Notes: generated from the sequence alone by a model not told the origin. 64,000 nt of DNA from Cryptosporangium aurantiacum (GCF_900143005.1 NZ_FRCS01000001.1:124001-188000); one strand, 5' to 3'; counted from the first letter of the stretch, positions 19,010 through 27,760 are shown. Made by a program: numbers and translations.

Positions 19010-20610
19010 TACTTCGCCGCGCGGAACTCGGTGAGCTTGCGGAGGAAGTCGCCGAAGCCCTCCTGGGCCTGGATCGTCGGGCTCACGGCGTCGGTGCGGT
19101 AGCCCAGGACGGTGGTGCGGGTGGTCAGCGGCACCATGCCCGCGTCCTGGTCGACGGCATCGCACAGGTCCTGCAGCACTGCGGCCCGGCCGTCACCGGA
19201 GGTCGTCCGGCCCTTCGTGATCAGCGCGTCGATCGCCGGGTCGTCCTTCAGGAACGACGCCGTCCAGCCGGCCACCTTCGGGTTCCACCAGCCGGTGATC
19301 ATCGACGGCTCGACGTACCCCGCGTACCAGTTCAGCGCGAGCTGGAAGTTGCCGGGACCGGCCGTGTAGACCTTCGAGTTCCAGGTGGCGGCGTCGACCT
19401 GCTCGATCTTCACCGTGACGCCGTAGGGCTCCAGCTGCTGCTGGATGACCTGGGCCATCCGGCCGTCGACCGGGTCGCTGTTGATCAGCAGGCTCACCGT
19501 GCCGACGTTCTTCAGCGCCGCCTTGATGTCCGCGTCGTTCGCGGTGGCCGACGGGAGCTTCGACGGGTCGCACGAGCCCGGCAGGTTCGCGGGCGTGACG
19601 CCGGTGGACTGGCCCCGTTCGGCCAGCGCGACGTCGAGGAGCTGCTTCCGGTCGATCGCGGCGTTGATCGCGGCGCGGACCTTGGCGTCGGCGAGCGGGG
19701 ACTTCGGGTCGTTCTCGTTCTGCATCAGCACGTAGTAGTCGGAGTTGTTCTGCCCGACGACCGTGATGTTCTTGCTGCCGGACAGCAGTCGGTCGGCGTC
19801 CAGGCTGTTGAGGACCGCGAGGTCGGTGCTGCCCTGCCGCAGCGCGGCCATCCGGTTGTTCTCGTCCGGGACGACGTCCACGTGCAGGCCGCTGAACCCG
19901 AGCTTCGCGGCGGCGGGGTTCGCCTTGTTGATACCGAAATCCCAGGAGCGGTCCTGCTGGTGCTTGGTCAGCGTGAGCGGGCCGCTGCCGAGCATCGTCG
20001 TCTTCGGATCGAAGCTTTTGGCGGTCAGCTCCTTCATCGGGAGGATCGCGGTCTGCGCGTGGGCGAGCGCGGTGAGGAACGGCGTCCACGGGCTGGCGAG
20101 TGTGACCGTGACCTCTCTGGCGCCGGTGACGTCGATCGACTTCACCGGACCGAGCTGCGACCGCCAGGAACCGGTGCCCTCGAGCATCCGGTCGAGGCTG
20201 CCCTTCACGTCGGCGGCTCCGACGGCGCGGCCGTTGGAGAACGTGGCGTCGGGGCGGAGCGTGAACACGTAGTGGGTGTCGTCGGGCTGGGTCCAGCTCG
20301 CGGCGAGCCCGGGCTTGACCTGGAACTTCTCGTCGACCGTCGTCAGCGTCTCGTAGACCAGCGAGAACAGCATCCAGCTCCGCGCGGTCTCGGCGCTGGC
20401 CGGGTCGAGGCCGTTGATCTCCGCGGAGTCGTAGTCGACCTGGACATCGAGCCGGCCGCCGGACGCGAAGCCCGGGTCGGCCTTCGCGATCAGCCCGGGT
20501 GCCACCTGCGCGGTCTCGGTCGCGGTGTCGCTGTTCTGCCCGTTGCCGGAGCAAGCGGTCAGCGTCAGCGCGAGCACGAGGGCAGCTGCGGTCGGTGGGA
20601 ATTTCCTCAT
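19009..20610 (-). CDS. Peptide/solute-binding lipoprotein (SBP family 5) of the ABC importer
   Basis: The 533-residue protein has a lipoprotein signal peptide ending in the lipobox LTAC (Cys20), so it is anchored outside the membrane. The body is SBP_bac_5-like: LVYETLTTVDEKFQVKPGLAASWTQPD, YVFTLRPDATFSNGRAVGAADVKGSLDRML, and KVRAAINAAIDRKQLLDVAL. The family binds peptides but also nickel, opines and other solutes, so the ligand is open. It is first in an eight-gene operon, and its promoter region contains two palindromic operators facing a divergent LacI-type regulator. Confidence 0.92.
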   Translation of the reverse strand: MRKFPPTAAALVLALTLTACSGNGQNSDTATETAQVAPGLIAKADPGFASGGRLDVQVDYDSAEINGLDPASAETARSWMLFSLVYETLTTVDEKFQVKPGLAASWTQPDDTHYVFTLRPDATFSNGRAVGAADVKGSLDRMLEGTGSWRSQLGPVKSIDVTGAREVTVTLASPWTPFLTALAHAQTAILPMKELTAKSFDPKTTMLGSGPLTLTKHQQDRSWDFGINKANPAAAKLGFSGLHVDVVPDENNRMAALRQGSTDLAVLNSLDADRLLSGSKNITVVGQNNSDYYVLMQNENDPKSPLADAKVRAAINAAIDRKQLLDVALAERGQSTGVTPANLPGSCDPSKLPSATANDADIKAALKNVGTVSLLINSDPVDGRMAQVIQQQLEPYGVTVKIEQVDAATWNSKVYTAGPGNFQLALNWYAGYVEPSMITGWWNPKVAGWTASFLKDDPAIDALITKGRTTSGDGRAAVLQDLCDAVDQDAGMVPLTTRTTVLGYRTDAVSPTIQAQEGFGDFLRKLTEFRAAK

Positions 20611-20651
20611 CGCGTGGTCTCCCGTCCTGGGGCGCCCATGGTGGGGGTTGA

Positions 20652-20665
20652 CCGGAACGTTCCGG
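20652..20665. promoter_or_regulatory. LacI-type operator O1, perfect palindrome
   Basis: CCGGAACGTTCCGG is a perfect 14-bp palindrome with the central CG typical of LacI/GalR operators. It lies 42 bp before the binding-protein start on the minus strand, in the gap shared with the divergent lacI-type gene. Confidence 0.8.
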
Positions 20666-20673
20666 CAGACAAT

Positions 20674-20695
20674 GCTGCCGGAACGTTCCGGCAGC
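20674..20695. promoter_or_regulatory. LacI-type operator O2, perfect 22-bp palindrome
   Basis: The same 14-bp core CCGGAACGTTCCGG recurs at 20678-20691 and is extended by GCTG/CAGC to 22 bp of perfect symmetry. Its centre is 26 bp from that of O1, about 2.5 helical turns, so two dimers could bind on largely opposite faces. It lies about 105 bp before the lacI-type gene. Confidence 0.8.
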
Positions 20696-20786
20696 CGCAG
20701 ACTAGGGGGTACGCCGGTGCCGGCGCTAGATGGGTTACCGGACTTTTACGTGGGTGCGAACAAACTGGCCGGGATCGAGCGTCGCC

Positions 20787-20792
20787 TACGAT
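20787..20792 (+). promoter_or_regulatory. -10 box (TACGAT) of the lacI-type gene
   Basis: TACGAT is followed by seven bases and GTG 20800. The same hexamer stands in the same place before murA. There is no ribosome-binding site before either candidate start (ATG 20791 lies inside the box), which favours a leaderless mRNA starting at GTG 20800. Confidence 0.45.
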
Positions 20793-20799
20793 GGCGCCC

Positions 20800-21798
20800 G
20801 TGACGAGGGCCCGAGCTGCCACGCTGCACGACGTTGCCCGTCGGGTCGGCGTCGGTAAAACCACGGCGTCGGACGCGTTGTCGGGCACCGGCCGTGTCTC
20901 GCCGGACACCCGTGCGGCGGTGCTGGCGGCCGCCGAAGAGCTGGGGTACGTGCCGAATCAGGCCGCGCGCAGGCTGCGGAAGTCGACGACCGAGACGATC
21001 GCGCTGTACCTGCCGGAGACGCCGACCCGCTCGCAGTTCTACATGCTGTTCGTGTTCGGGGTGCTCGAGCGGATGGCGCCGAGCGAGTACGACGTCACGG
21101 TGGTGTTCGGCGGGAGTGGGCGTCGCCGCGTACCCCGCGCCGACGGGCTGATCGTCAGCGACCCGCTGGCCGGCGACCCGTTCGCCCGCCGTCTGCTGGA
21201 CGCCGGACTGCCGGTCGTCAGCGCCGAGCACGCGGTCGACGGTCCGGACCCGGGTGGCGTGGTGTGGACGCCGCACGACGCCGCGGTCCGCGAGTTGCTC
21301 GACCATCTCGCGTCAGCCGGCGCGCAGCGGCCCGCGCTGCTTGTCCCGGCTGCGGGCACCGACTGGGCGGCGCGGATCCGGCGCGGGTTCGACGACTGGT
21401 GCGCGTCGCGGGGAATCGATGGTCCGGTGCGGGACGTTAACTTCGTGCCGACGACGCCGGAGCTGGCGGCGACCGTCGGTGACCTGCTGCGTGAGCACCC
21501 GGAGACCGACGCGGTGGTCTGCGCGCCGACCGAGGGCGCGGCGATGATGCTGCCCGCGCTGCGGGAGCTGGGCCGTCGGCCGGGGGAGAACCTGCTGCTG
21601 GCGAACTGCACCGATTCGACGACGCTGCAGCTCACCGATCCGTCGATCACGGCGCTCGACACGCTGCCCCGTGAGCTGGGCAGCCGGTGCGCCGAGCTGC
21701 TGCTGGACGTGATGGCGGGGCGCGCCGACCCGCACACCGAGGTCGAGATGCCCTACCGGCTGATGCCTCGGGCGTCGACCCGCCGCCTCGCCCGCTGA
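20800..21798 (+). CDS. LacI-family transcriptional regulator
   Basis: The 332-residue regulator has an N-terminal HTH (ATLHDVARRVGVGKTTASDAL) and hinge (PNQAARRLRKS), then a periplasmic-binding-protein-like ligand domain. ADGLIVSDPL and the C-terminal AELLLDVMAGR fit the family. Most LacI proteins sense sugars or nucleosides; here it stands divergent from a peptide-type importer operon, with two matching palindromes between, so it most likely represses that operon. An in-frame ATG at 20791 would add three residues. The ligand is unknown. Confidence 0.9.
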   Translation: MTRARAATLHDVARRVGVGKTTASDALSGTGRVSPDTRAAVLAAAEELGYVPNQAARRLRKSTTETIALYLPETPTRSQFYMLFVFGVLERMAPSEYDVTVVFGGSGRRRVPRADGLIVSDPLAGDPFARRLLDAGLPVVSAEHAVDGPDPGGVVWTPHDAAVRELLDHLASAGAQRPALLVPAAGTDWAARIRRGFDDWCASRGIDGPVRDVNFVPTTPELAATVGDLLREHPETDAVVCAPTEGAAMMLPALRELGRRPGENLLLANCTDSTTLQLTDPSITALDTLPRELGSRCAELLLDVMAGRADPHTEVEMPYRLMPRASTRRLAR

Positions 21799-21800
21799 TC

Positions 21801-21847
21801 GACGCGAAACCGGGCTCTAAGCCGCGCTTAGACCCCACTTTCGCGTC
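21801..21847. terminator. Nested inverted repeat after the lacI-type gene
   Basis: Outer arms GACGCGAAA (21801-21809) and TTTCGCGTC (21839-21847) enclose an inner perfect hairpin CTAAGC-CGC-GCTTAG (21817-21831). It starts 2 nt after the lacI-type stop, so it is a likely terminator. The double-arm form is unusual. A very G+C-rich stretch of GGC/CGC runs follows to about 21910. Confidence 0.5.
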
Positions 21848-21967
21848 ACCCCGCGTTGCCCGCGGCGCGCGGCGCGGCCCGGCGGCCCGCGGCGGCGTGG
21901 CCCGCGGCGGGCCCGTCTTGTTCGATTCACCCGGCATTGTGTGGCGCGCGTCATGGGTACTTCCGTG

Positions 21968-21981
21968 TTACTCGCCAGTAG
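21968..21981 (+). promoter_or_regulatory. TTACT-N4-AGTA operator overlapping meaA -10
   Basis: TTACTCGCCAGTAG fits the 14-bp motif shared by five promoters in this window. Its last TA begins a TAGAAT -10-like hexamer (21979-21984), and a GGAGGT ribosome-binding site and the ATG follow about 20-30 bp later. Confidence 0.55.
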
Positions 21982-22011
21982 AATTCCCCGCACCGACGCC
22001 GGAGGTGCCCG

Positions 22012-24018
22012 ATGCCGTACCCGTCTTCGCCGGAGCGCGACCGCCCGTGGGTGATGCGGACCTACGCCGGCCACTCGTCGGCCGCCGCGTCCAACGCGCT
22101 GTACCGCCGCAACCTGGCCAAGGGGCAGACCGGTCTCTCGGTCGCGTTCGACCTGCCGACGCAGACCGGCTACGACCCCGACCACGAGCTGGCCCGGGGC
22201 GAGGTCGGCAAGGTCGGCGTGCCGATCTCGCACGTGGGCGACGCTCGTGCGCTCTTCGAGGGCATCCCGCTGGAGCGGATGAACACCTCGATGACGATCA
22301 ACGCCACCGCGATGTGGCTGCTCGCGCTCTACGAAGCGGTGGCACTGGAGCAGGGCGCGGACCTCGCGGATCTCACCGGTACGACCCAGAACGACATCAT
22401 CAAGGAGTACCTGTCCCGGGGCACCTACGTGTTCCCGCCCGGGCCCAGCCTCCGGCTGATCACCGACATGATCGCCCACACGGTCGTCCACCTGCCGAAG
22501 TGGAACCCGATCAACATCTGCTCGTACCACCTGCAGGAGGCCGGTGCGACGCCGGTGCAGGAGGTCGCGTACGCGCTCTCCACCGCGATCGCCGTCCTGG
22601 ACGCCGTGCGCGACTCCGGCCAGGTGCCGCAGGAGCGGATGGGCGACGTCGTCGCGCGCATCTCGTTCTTCGTCAACGCCGGGATGCGGTTCGTCGAGGA
22701 GATGTGCAAGCTCCGGGCGTTCGCCCAGCTCTGGGACGAGATCACCCGTGAGCGGTACGGCGTGGAGAACCCCAAGCACCGCCGCTTCCGGTACGGCGTC
22801 CAGGTCAACTCGCTCGGGCTCACCGAGGCGCAGCCGGAGAACAACGTCCAGCGGATCGTGCTGGAGATGCTCGGCGTCACGCTCTCCCGGAACGCGCGGG
22901 CGCGCGCCGTCCAGCTGCCCGCCTGGAACGAGGCGCTCGGCCTGCCCCGGCCCTGGGACCAGCAGTGGGCGCTGCGTATGCAGCAGGTGCTCGCGTTCGA
23001 GAGCGACTTGCTGGAGTACGACGACATCTTCGACGGCTCGACGGTCGTCGAGGCCAAGGTCGCGTCGATCATGGAGGGCGCCCGCGCGGAGATCGCCCGG
23101 GTGCAGGAGCTCGGTGGTGCGGTGTCGGCGATCGAGTCCGGCTACATGAAGGGCGAGCTGGTGCGCTCGCTGGCCGAGCGGCGCGCCCGGGTCGAGTCCG
23201 GCGAGGACGTCATCGTCGGCGTCAACAAATACACCGAGACCGAGCCGAGCCCGCTGACGGCGGGAGGCGGAACCGAGAAGGCGATCTTCACCGTCGACGC
23301 GAGCGTCGAAGCAGCGGCGTGCGAGCGGCTCGCGGCTTGGAAGGCCGAACGCGACCAGACCGCGGTCGACGCGACGCTGACCGCGCTGGCCGACGCCGCG
23401 AAGAACGGCACCAACCTGATGGAGCCCACGCTGGCCTGCGTGCGGGCCGGCGTCACGACCGGGGAGTGGGCGGACGTCCTGCGGGACGTGTTCGGCGAGT
23501 ACCGGGCACCGACGGGGGTCTCGGCGGCGTCCGCGTCGCACCCCGGAGCGGAGACCGCCGACGCGCTGACCGCGCTCCGGGAGCGGGTGAAGCTCACCGG
23601 CGAGCGGCTCGGCGGGCGGCTGCGGATGCTGGTCGGCAAGCCGGGCCTCGACGGGCACTCCAACGGTGCGGAACAGATCGCGGTGCGCGCCCGGGACGCT
23701 GGCTTCGAGGTCGTCTACCAGGGCATCCGGCTCACGCCGGAGCAGATCGTGGCCGCCGCCGTCGCCGAGGACGTCCACGTCGTCGGCCTGTCGATTCTTT
23801 CCGGAGCGCACGCGCTCGCGGTGCCGTCGGTGATCGAGGGCCTACGCGCGCAAGGGCTCACCGACGTGCCGGTCATCGTCGGCGGCATCATCCCGGAGGA
23901 CGACGCGGAGATGCTGAAGGCGGCCGGGGTCGCGCGGGTGTTCACGCCGAAGGACTACGGCCTGAACGAGATCATGGACGAGATCGTGACGGTGATCGAT
24001 GAGGTCCACTCCGCTTGA
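22012..24018 (+). CDS. meaA: Ethylmalonyl-CoA mutase / MeaA-type B12-dependent acyl-CoA mutase
   Basis: The 668-residue protein combines the catalytic TIM-barrel of methylmalonyl-CoA-mutase-like enzymes with a C-terminal cobalamin domain; LDGHSNGAEQI (547-552 DGHSNG, axial-ligand His549) is the DxHxxG motif. The N-terminus, RPWVMRTYAGHSSAAASNALYRRNLAKGQTGLSVAFDLPTQTGYD by conserved segments, matches the MeaA subgroup rather than the large McmA subunit. MeaA/Ecm interconverts ethylmalonyl-CoA and methylsuccinyl-CoA in the ethylmalonyl-CoA pathway. GGAGGT precedes the ATG. Ccr, the epimerase, MeaB and the adenosyltransferase elsewhere in the window support this assignment. Confidence 0.9.
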   Translation: MPYPSSPERDRPWVMRTYAGHSSAAASNALYRRNLAKGQTGLSVAFDLPTQTGYDPDHELARGEVGKVGVPISHVGDARALFEGIPLERMNTSMTINATAMWLLALYEAVALEQGADLADLTGTTQNDIIKEYLSRGTYVFPPGPSLRLITDMIAHTVVHLPKWNPINICSYHLQEAGATPVQEVAYALSTAIAVLDAVRDSGQVPQERMGDVVARISFFVNAGMRFVEEMCKLRAFAQLWDEITRERYGVENPKHRRFRYGVQVNSLGLTEAQPENNVQRIVLEMLGVTLSRNARARAVQLPAWNEALGLPRPWDQQWALRMQQVLAFESDLLEYDDIFDGSTVVEAKVASIMEGARAEIARVQELGGAVSAIESGYMKGELVRSLAERRARVESGEDVIVGVNKYTETEPSPLTAGGGTEKAIFTVDASVEAAACERLAAWKAERDQTAVDATLTALADAAKNGTNLMEPTLACVRAGVTTGEWADVLRDVFGEYRAPTGVSAASASHPGAETADALTALRERVKLTGERLGGRLRMLVGKPGLDGHSNGAEQIAVRARDAGFEVVYQGIRLTPEQIVAAAVAEDVHVVGLSILSGAHALAVPSVIEGLRAQGLTDVPVIVGGIIPEDDAEMLKAAGVARVFTPKDYGLNEIMDEIVTVIDEVHSA

Positions 24019-24026
24019 GGCCTGGA

Positions 24027-25052
24027 TCAGGGGCTCGCGACGGTCTGCGGTGACGGCGTCCCGGTGAGAGAGTCCAGAGCGGACGCCGGGCGGACCGCGC
24101 CGTTGGCGCCGGCCGGTGGCAGCGCGCCGACCGACGCGAGCAGGTAGTCCGCGAGGCGGGCTGCGCTGGTCCGGTCCAGGTCGTAGTCGGCGTCGTACCC
24201 GGTGACGCTCCACCCCACCAGCCCGGGTGTGGACAGCGCGGCCCGGGTCAGCGCGGTCAGCTGGTCCCAGCTCAGGCCACCGGCCAACGGTCTGTCGACG
24301 GTGGGCAGGGCGCGTGTCGAGAGCACGGTCAGGTCGACGTGCAGCCACCAGCTGTCGGTGGTGCGCCGGATGTGCTCGATCGCGTCGATCGCATGACGCG
24401 CCACGGTAGGACCGGTGGCGGGTGGCGACCCGACCGCGCCCAGGTCCTGGTCGGACCGGACGAGGATGCTGCCGGACAGCGACGGGATACCGGCCGCGGC
24501 CAGCTCGGCGCCGTCGCGGGCACCGAGCACCGCGACCGCGCCCGGCGGGACGAGCGGTAGGCGGCGGGACAGCCCGTTGGAGAGCACGGCGTTCGTCTGC
24601 GCGAGCAGTGCCAACCCGATCGTGCAGTCGGACGCCAGGCCGGTCGGCGACTTGTCCGGCGGCCAGGCGGCTTCCCGGCCGGACAGGACCAGCAACCCCG
24701 CCGGGCCGTCCGATCGGTGACCGGTGGCGACGAGACCGCCCAGCAGGATCGGGTTGTCGCCGCCGAGCAGCAGCGGGAAGTGCCCGTCGGTGTGGCTGGC
24801 GGAGACCGCGTCGGCGACACCGTCGATCATCGCGGCCAGCGCCGGCTCGTTCAGCAGTCCGGTCTCCGCGCTGCGAATCAGCGACCGCTCACCGCCGACG
24901 ACCGGCGCCGTCTCGAAGGGGGTCCATCCGGTCGGCAGCGCCGAGCGCATCCGTCCGATCAGCCCTTGGGCGTGGACGGCGGCCGGCGCGGCGGCCGCGC
25001 CACCAGCGCGACCGGTCGCGCTGAACGGCACACTGACGATGTCGATCTCCAT
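24027..25052 (-). CDS. Arginase/ureohydrolase-fold protein lacking metal ligands
   Basis: The 341-residue protein has the order and spacing of arginase-family motifs but with key residues replaced. FPLLLGGDNPILLGGL stands for the GGDH motif (Asn100 for His). LLVLSGREAAW stands for IDAHxD (Ser124, Arg126 and Ala128 for Asp, His and Asp). WWLHVDLTVL stands for SxDxDxxDP (His238 for Asp, Asp240 kept). Only one of six usual Mn ligands remains, so arginase or agmatinase activity is unlikely. It may be a ligand-binding or regulatory pseudoenzyme. It is convergent with meaA, 8 bp apart. The alignment is by eye. Confidence 0.65.
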   Translation of the reverse strand: MEIDIVSVPFSATGRAGGAAAAPAAVHAQGLIGRMRSALPTGWTPFETAPVVGGERSLIRSAETGLLNEPALAAMIDGVADAVSASHTDGHFPLLLGGDNPILLGGLVATGHRSDGPAGLLVLSGREAAWPPDKSPTGLASDCTIGLALLAQTNAVLSNGLSRRLPLVPPGAVAVLGARDGAELAAAGIPSLSGSILVRSDQDLGAVGSPPATGPTVARHAIDAIEHIRRTTDSWWLHVDLTVLSTRALPTVDRPLAGGLSWDQLTALTRAALSTPGLVGWSVTGYDADYDLDRTSAARLADYLLASVGALPPAGANGAVRPASALDSLTGTPSPQTVASP

Positions 25053-25150
25053 CGGACCCCCCTGCGGTCGTGCCCGGTCTCCCCGGTACCCGACCGTGAC
25101 ACGTTCCCCAGGCTCCGGCTACACCTGGAGGAATGGCGTGGCCCGAAATG

Positions 25151-25807
25151 TTACCTAAGTGACTTCCGTGTCGGAATCGCGGCACTCTGAGATAACGGGT
25201 TCTTCCGGGCGCGACTCTCGGCTTTGCGCCGTCGGCGCGCGCGAACCTTCCGAGCCGCCCACCAGAAGAACCCGACCATCGCCGCGAGCGCGACGATGAC
25301 CAGGATCGGGGCCAGCAGCGCGAGCAGCGACAGGCTGAGGCTGGCCGCGTCCTCGAACACGCTGACCACCGGCGCCGCGGTACCACCGCTAGCGGTGTTC
25401 AGCGCGGGTCGCGCCGTGGCCTTGGCGGCGTGGACGACCAGGGCCAGGACGACACCGACGGCGATCGGCACCCACTGTCCGCCGGAGACGAAGCTGTCCG
25501 GGTCACTCACGGTCACCGCGTCCGACGTCGCGGTGGCTCCGAACGCGAGGCCGCCCGCCGTCGGGCGGACGACGGTCTGCACGACGTCGTTGAGCGAGTC
25601 GACGATCGGGACCTTGTCCGCGATCATCTCGACGGCCAGCAGCGCGGCGAGGATGACCAACGCCCAGCCGCTGTCCAGCCACTGCCAGCCGGCGGGCAGG
25701 CTGACCGTGTCGGTGTACCGCGACAGCACACCGAGCGTCAGCAGCGGAATGTAGGCGTTGAGACCGGACGACGCGGCGAGGCCGGTCCCAGTCAGCAGCT
25801 CAAACAC
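25151..25807 (-). CDS. DUF4126 multi-spanning membrane protein
   Basis: The 218-residue protein begins MFELLTGTGLAASSGLNAYIPLLTLGVLSRY, a sequence typical of DUF4126 proteins. Helices lie at about 47-60 (ALVILAALLAVEMIADKVP), 113-130 (WVPIAVGVVLALVVHAAKA) and 160-184, with a strongly basic tail (KVRARRRRKAESRARK). ADKVPIVDSLNDVVQTVVRPTAGGLAFGA is a conserved re-entrant-looking segment. The function is unknown. It starts at GTG 25807. Confidence 0.8.
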   Translation of the reverse strand: MFELLTGTGLAASSGLNAYIPLLTLGVLSRYTDTVSLPAGWQWLDSGWALVILAALLAVEMIADKVPIVDSLNDVVQTVVRPTAGGLAFGATATSDAVTVSDPDSFVSGGQWVPIAVGVVLALVVHAAKATARPALNTASGGTAAPVVSVFEDAASLSLSLLALLAPILVIVALAAMVGFFWWAARKVRARRRRKAESRARKNPLSQSAAIPTRKSLR

Positions 25808-26229
25808 ATGTCCACGATTGCACGGCCCGTCCAGAACGACGCTGCCGAGCGGGCGAAAGGACTTGAGTACGACCTATGCGCGGCGCCCTTCCGCCCGATC
25901 GGCAGCGCCGCTCTGGACGGGCTCCAGGTTCATGCAACCTAGGACGGCGGGGGGACCGGGTCCGGGCTGGGCTGCGGCTCGGGGTCCGGCGGCACCGGTC
26001 CGGGCCCAGGGCCCGGAGTAGGGCCGGGGCCGGGCGGTACCGGTACCGGCGCGGGGGCAGGCGGCGGCACCGGCGGGCCGGGCACCGGCATCGGCGGCAC
26101 CCGGCTCTGCGCGGGCTCCGGCCCTCGCATCGCAGGGACGCGACCGTGCATCTGGATCGGATCGGGCGTTCCGGTGACCATGGGCACGAGCCTGGCACGC
26201 CGGACGCGCCCTGTCGACGCGACGGGCGC
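25808..26229. other. Gap between DUF4126 and DUF2252 genes
   Basis: Most of this 420-bp stretch is low-complexity G/C sequence (runs of GGC, CCGG and GGGCC). On the minus strand it can encode a proline-rich peptide, listed separately. No promoter or terminator stands out. Confidence 0.4.
25939..26187 (-). CDS. Possible small proline-rich protein
   Basis: This 82-codon frame starts at GTG 26187 (MPMVTGTPDPIQMHGRVPAM) and becomes almost pure Pro/Val/Gly/Ala ([20 protein letters not shown] and on). There is no signal peptide or known motif. The composition could simply reflect G+C-rich low-complexity DNA. It lies upstream of and on the same strand as the DUF4126 gene. I give it little weight. 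Confidence 0.25.
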   Translation of the reverse strand: MPMVTGTPDPIQMHGRVPAMRGPEPAQSRVPPMPVPGPPVPPPAPAPVPVPPGPGPTPGPGPGPVPPDPEPQPSPDPVPPPS

Positions 26230-27645
26230 TCAGTCGGTTTCGAAGATCGCCGGCAGGCGGCCGGCCTTCACCGCACCGACGAGCGCCGCGTGGTCAGCCT
26301 CGGTCTGGTCGGCGTACGCGACCGCGAACGTGGCGATCGCCTCGTCGAACCCGGCGCCACCCGGCGTACGGCTCGTCGCACCGTCCACGTAACCGGCGAG
26401 CAGACGCGGATCGGCCGACTGGGCGTGCGACCGGGCCAGCACCGCACCGACCACGCGGGCGTAGTCGTCCAGCTGGTTCGGTTTGAGCATCGCGGGCTCG
26501 ATGCTGCCCTTCATGTCACGGAACTGGCGGACCAGGAACGGGCGCCCGTCGACGGTCGTCCAGCCGAGCAGGATGTCGCTGACCGTCTGCATCCACCGCT
26601 GACCACGGACGATGCGCTCGCCGTTGTGGGAGTACGGTGTTGCGTCGACGTACGGTGCCAGCGCGGACGGGCCCGCCTCCTTCACCTGTAGGACCAGCGC
26701 GTCGTCGCCGTTGCCGTGCAGCAGGACGATGTAGCTGCGCCGCCCGACGCTGCCCAGCCCCACCACCCGGTGCGCGATGTCGGTCACCGAGTACCGCGAC
26801 AGCAGCGCCCGCAGCTCGTCGTCCAGGCAGCCCTCGGCGTAGGCCTCGAGCCCGTCGAGCACCGCCTGCTCCGCGGCCCGGTCGACGTGGGTGAGGATCG
26901 GCGGGGCGTCGATGAACCGCCAGTGCTCGGTCTCGGCGCGCTCCCCGAACTTCTCCACGACCCGGCGGCTGGTGTTCTTCCGCGCCTTCTTGCCGATCCG
27001 CTTGAACACCTCGCCGAGCTGTTCGACGTCGAAGTGCTCGACGGTCTTCTCGTCGGTGGTCTGGTAGTACGCGTCGAGGATCGGCATCCCGGCCTGCTCG
27101 CGGAGCGCGGCCCGGTAGATGCGGGCGGCGTCGGACGCGGCCGTGCGCGCCTTCTCCTCGTCCACGCCCGCCTCGCGCCCGGCGACGACGAGGCTCGCGG
27201 CGAGCCGCTTGAGGTCCCACTCCCACGGCCCGACGACGGTCTCGTCGAAGTCGTTGACATCCATCACCAGACGACGCTCGGGCGAGGCGTACAGCCCGAA
27301 GTTCGATGCGTGCGCGTCACCGCAGATCCACGCCGCCACGCCGGACGTCGGGGTGCCTGCCAGGTCGGCCGCCATCAGACCGGCGCTGCCGCGGAGGAAC
27401 GCGAACGGCGATGCGGCCATCCGACCGACTCGCAGCGCGATCAGATCGTCGACCCGGCCCTCGTTCGTGGCCTCGACGAACGCGACCGGATCCGGGCGGT
27501 CGGACCGCCGGACGTACTCCGCGCAGGCGCTGACCGGCGTCTTCTCACGGAGCGCCGCCCCTGCCGCATGCACCTCCAGCGGGTCGGTCCACGTCCCGAA
27601 GACGTGGCTGGAGAATCTCGGACCGGTGGCGTCGTTCTCGGGCAT
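26230..27645 (-). CDS. DUF2252 family protein
   Basis: From ATG 27645 the product is 471 residues. It has the DUF2252 core: [63 protein letters not shown], and [18 protein letters not shown]. The GDxHxxNFG and DxNDFDE motifs resemble the catalytic loop and metal motif of aminoglycoside-phosphotransferase-like kinases, so a small-molecule kinase role is plausible but unproven. In-frame ATGs at 27696 and 27774 would add 17 and 43 residues of non-conserved sequence; the longest would overlap nucS. Confidence 0.85.
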   Translation of the reverse strand: MPENDATGPRFSSHVFGTWTDPLEVHAAGAALREKTPVSACAEYVRRSDRPDPVAFVEATNEGRVDDLIALRVGRMAASPFAFLRGSAGLMAADLAGTPTSGVAAWICGDAHASNFGLYASPERRLVMDVNDFDETVVGPWEWDLKRLAASLVVAGREAGVDEEKARTAASDAARIYRAALREQAGMPILDAYYQTTDEKTVEHFDVEQLGEVFKRIGKKARKNTSRRVVEKFGERAETEHWRFIDAPPILTHVDRAAEQAVLDGLEAYAEGCLDDELRALLSRYSVTDIAHRVVGLGSVGRRSYIVLLHGNGDDALVLQVKEAGPSALAPYVDATPYSHNGERIVRGQRWMQTVSDILLGWTTVDGRPFLVRQFRDMKGSIEPAMLKPNQLDDYARVVGAVLARSHAQSADPRLLAGYVDGATSRTPGGAGFDEAIATFAVAYADQTEADHAALVGAVKAGRLPAIFETD

Positions 27646-27746
27646 CGCACTCACACCCTCGACGGTAGCGCTGGTTCCGTTGGCAGCTGCATCCATGTCC
27701 GGGTCCCGACTTCCCGGGCGGGCGGGCGTCGGCGCAGCTGATGGCC

Positions 27747-27752
27747 TAGTGT
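27747..27752 (+). promoter_or_regulatory. -10 box (TAGTGT) before nucS
   Basis: TAGTGT is followed by eight bases and the GTG start. No Shine-Dalgarno sequence is visible, which suggests a leaderless or nearly leaderless mRNA. Confidence 0.4.
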
Positions 27753-27760
27753 CGTTCGCC

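Noticed and set aside
20652-20695. Transposon terminal inverted repeats or attachment site
   Set aside because: The twin palindromes have LacI operator form and stand before a LacI-type gene, and no transposase or integrase is near.
24027-25052. Agmatinase or formimidoylglutamase
   Set aside because: The fold-type motifs are present, but the metal ligands are not, so naming a catalytic function would be unsafe.
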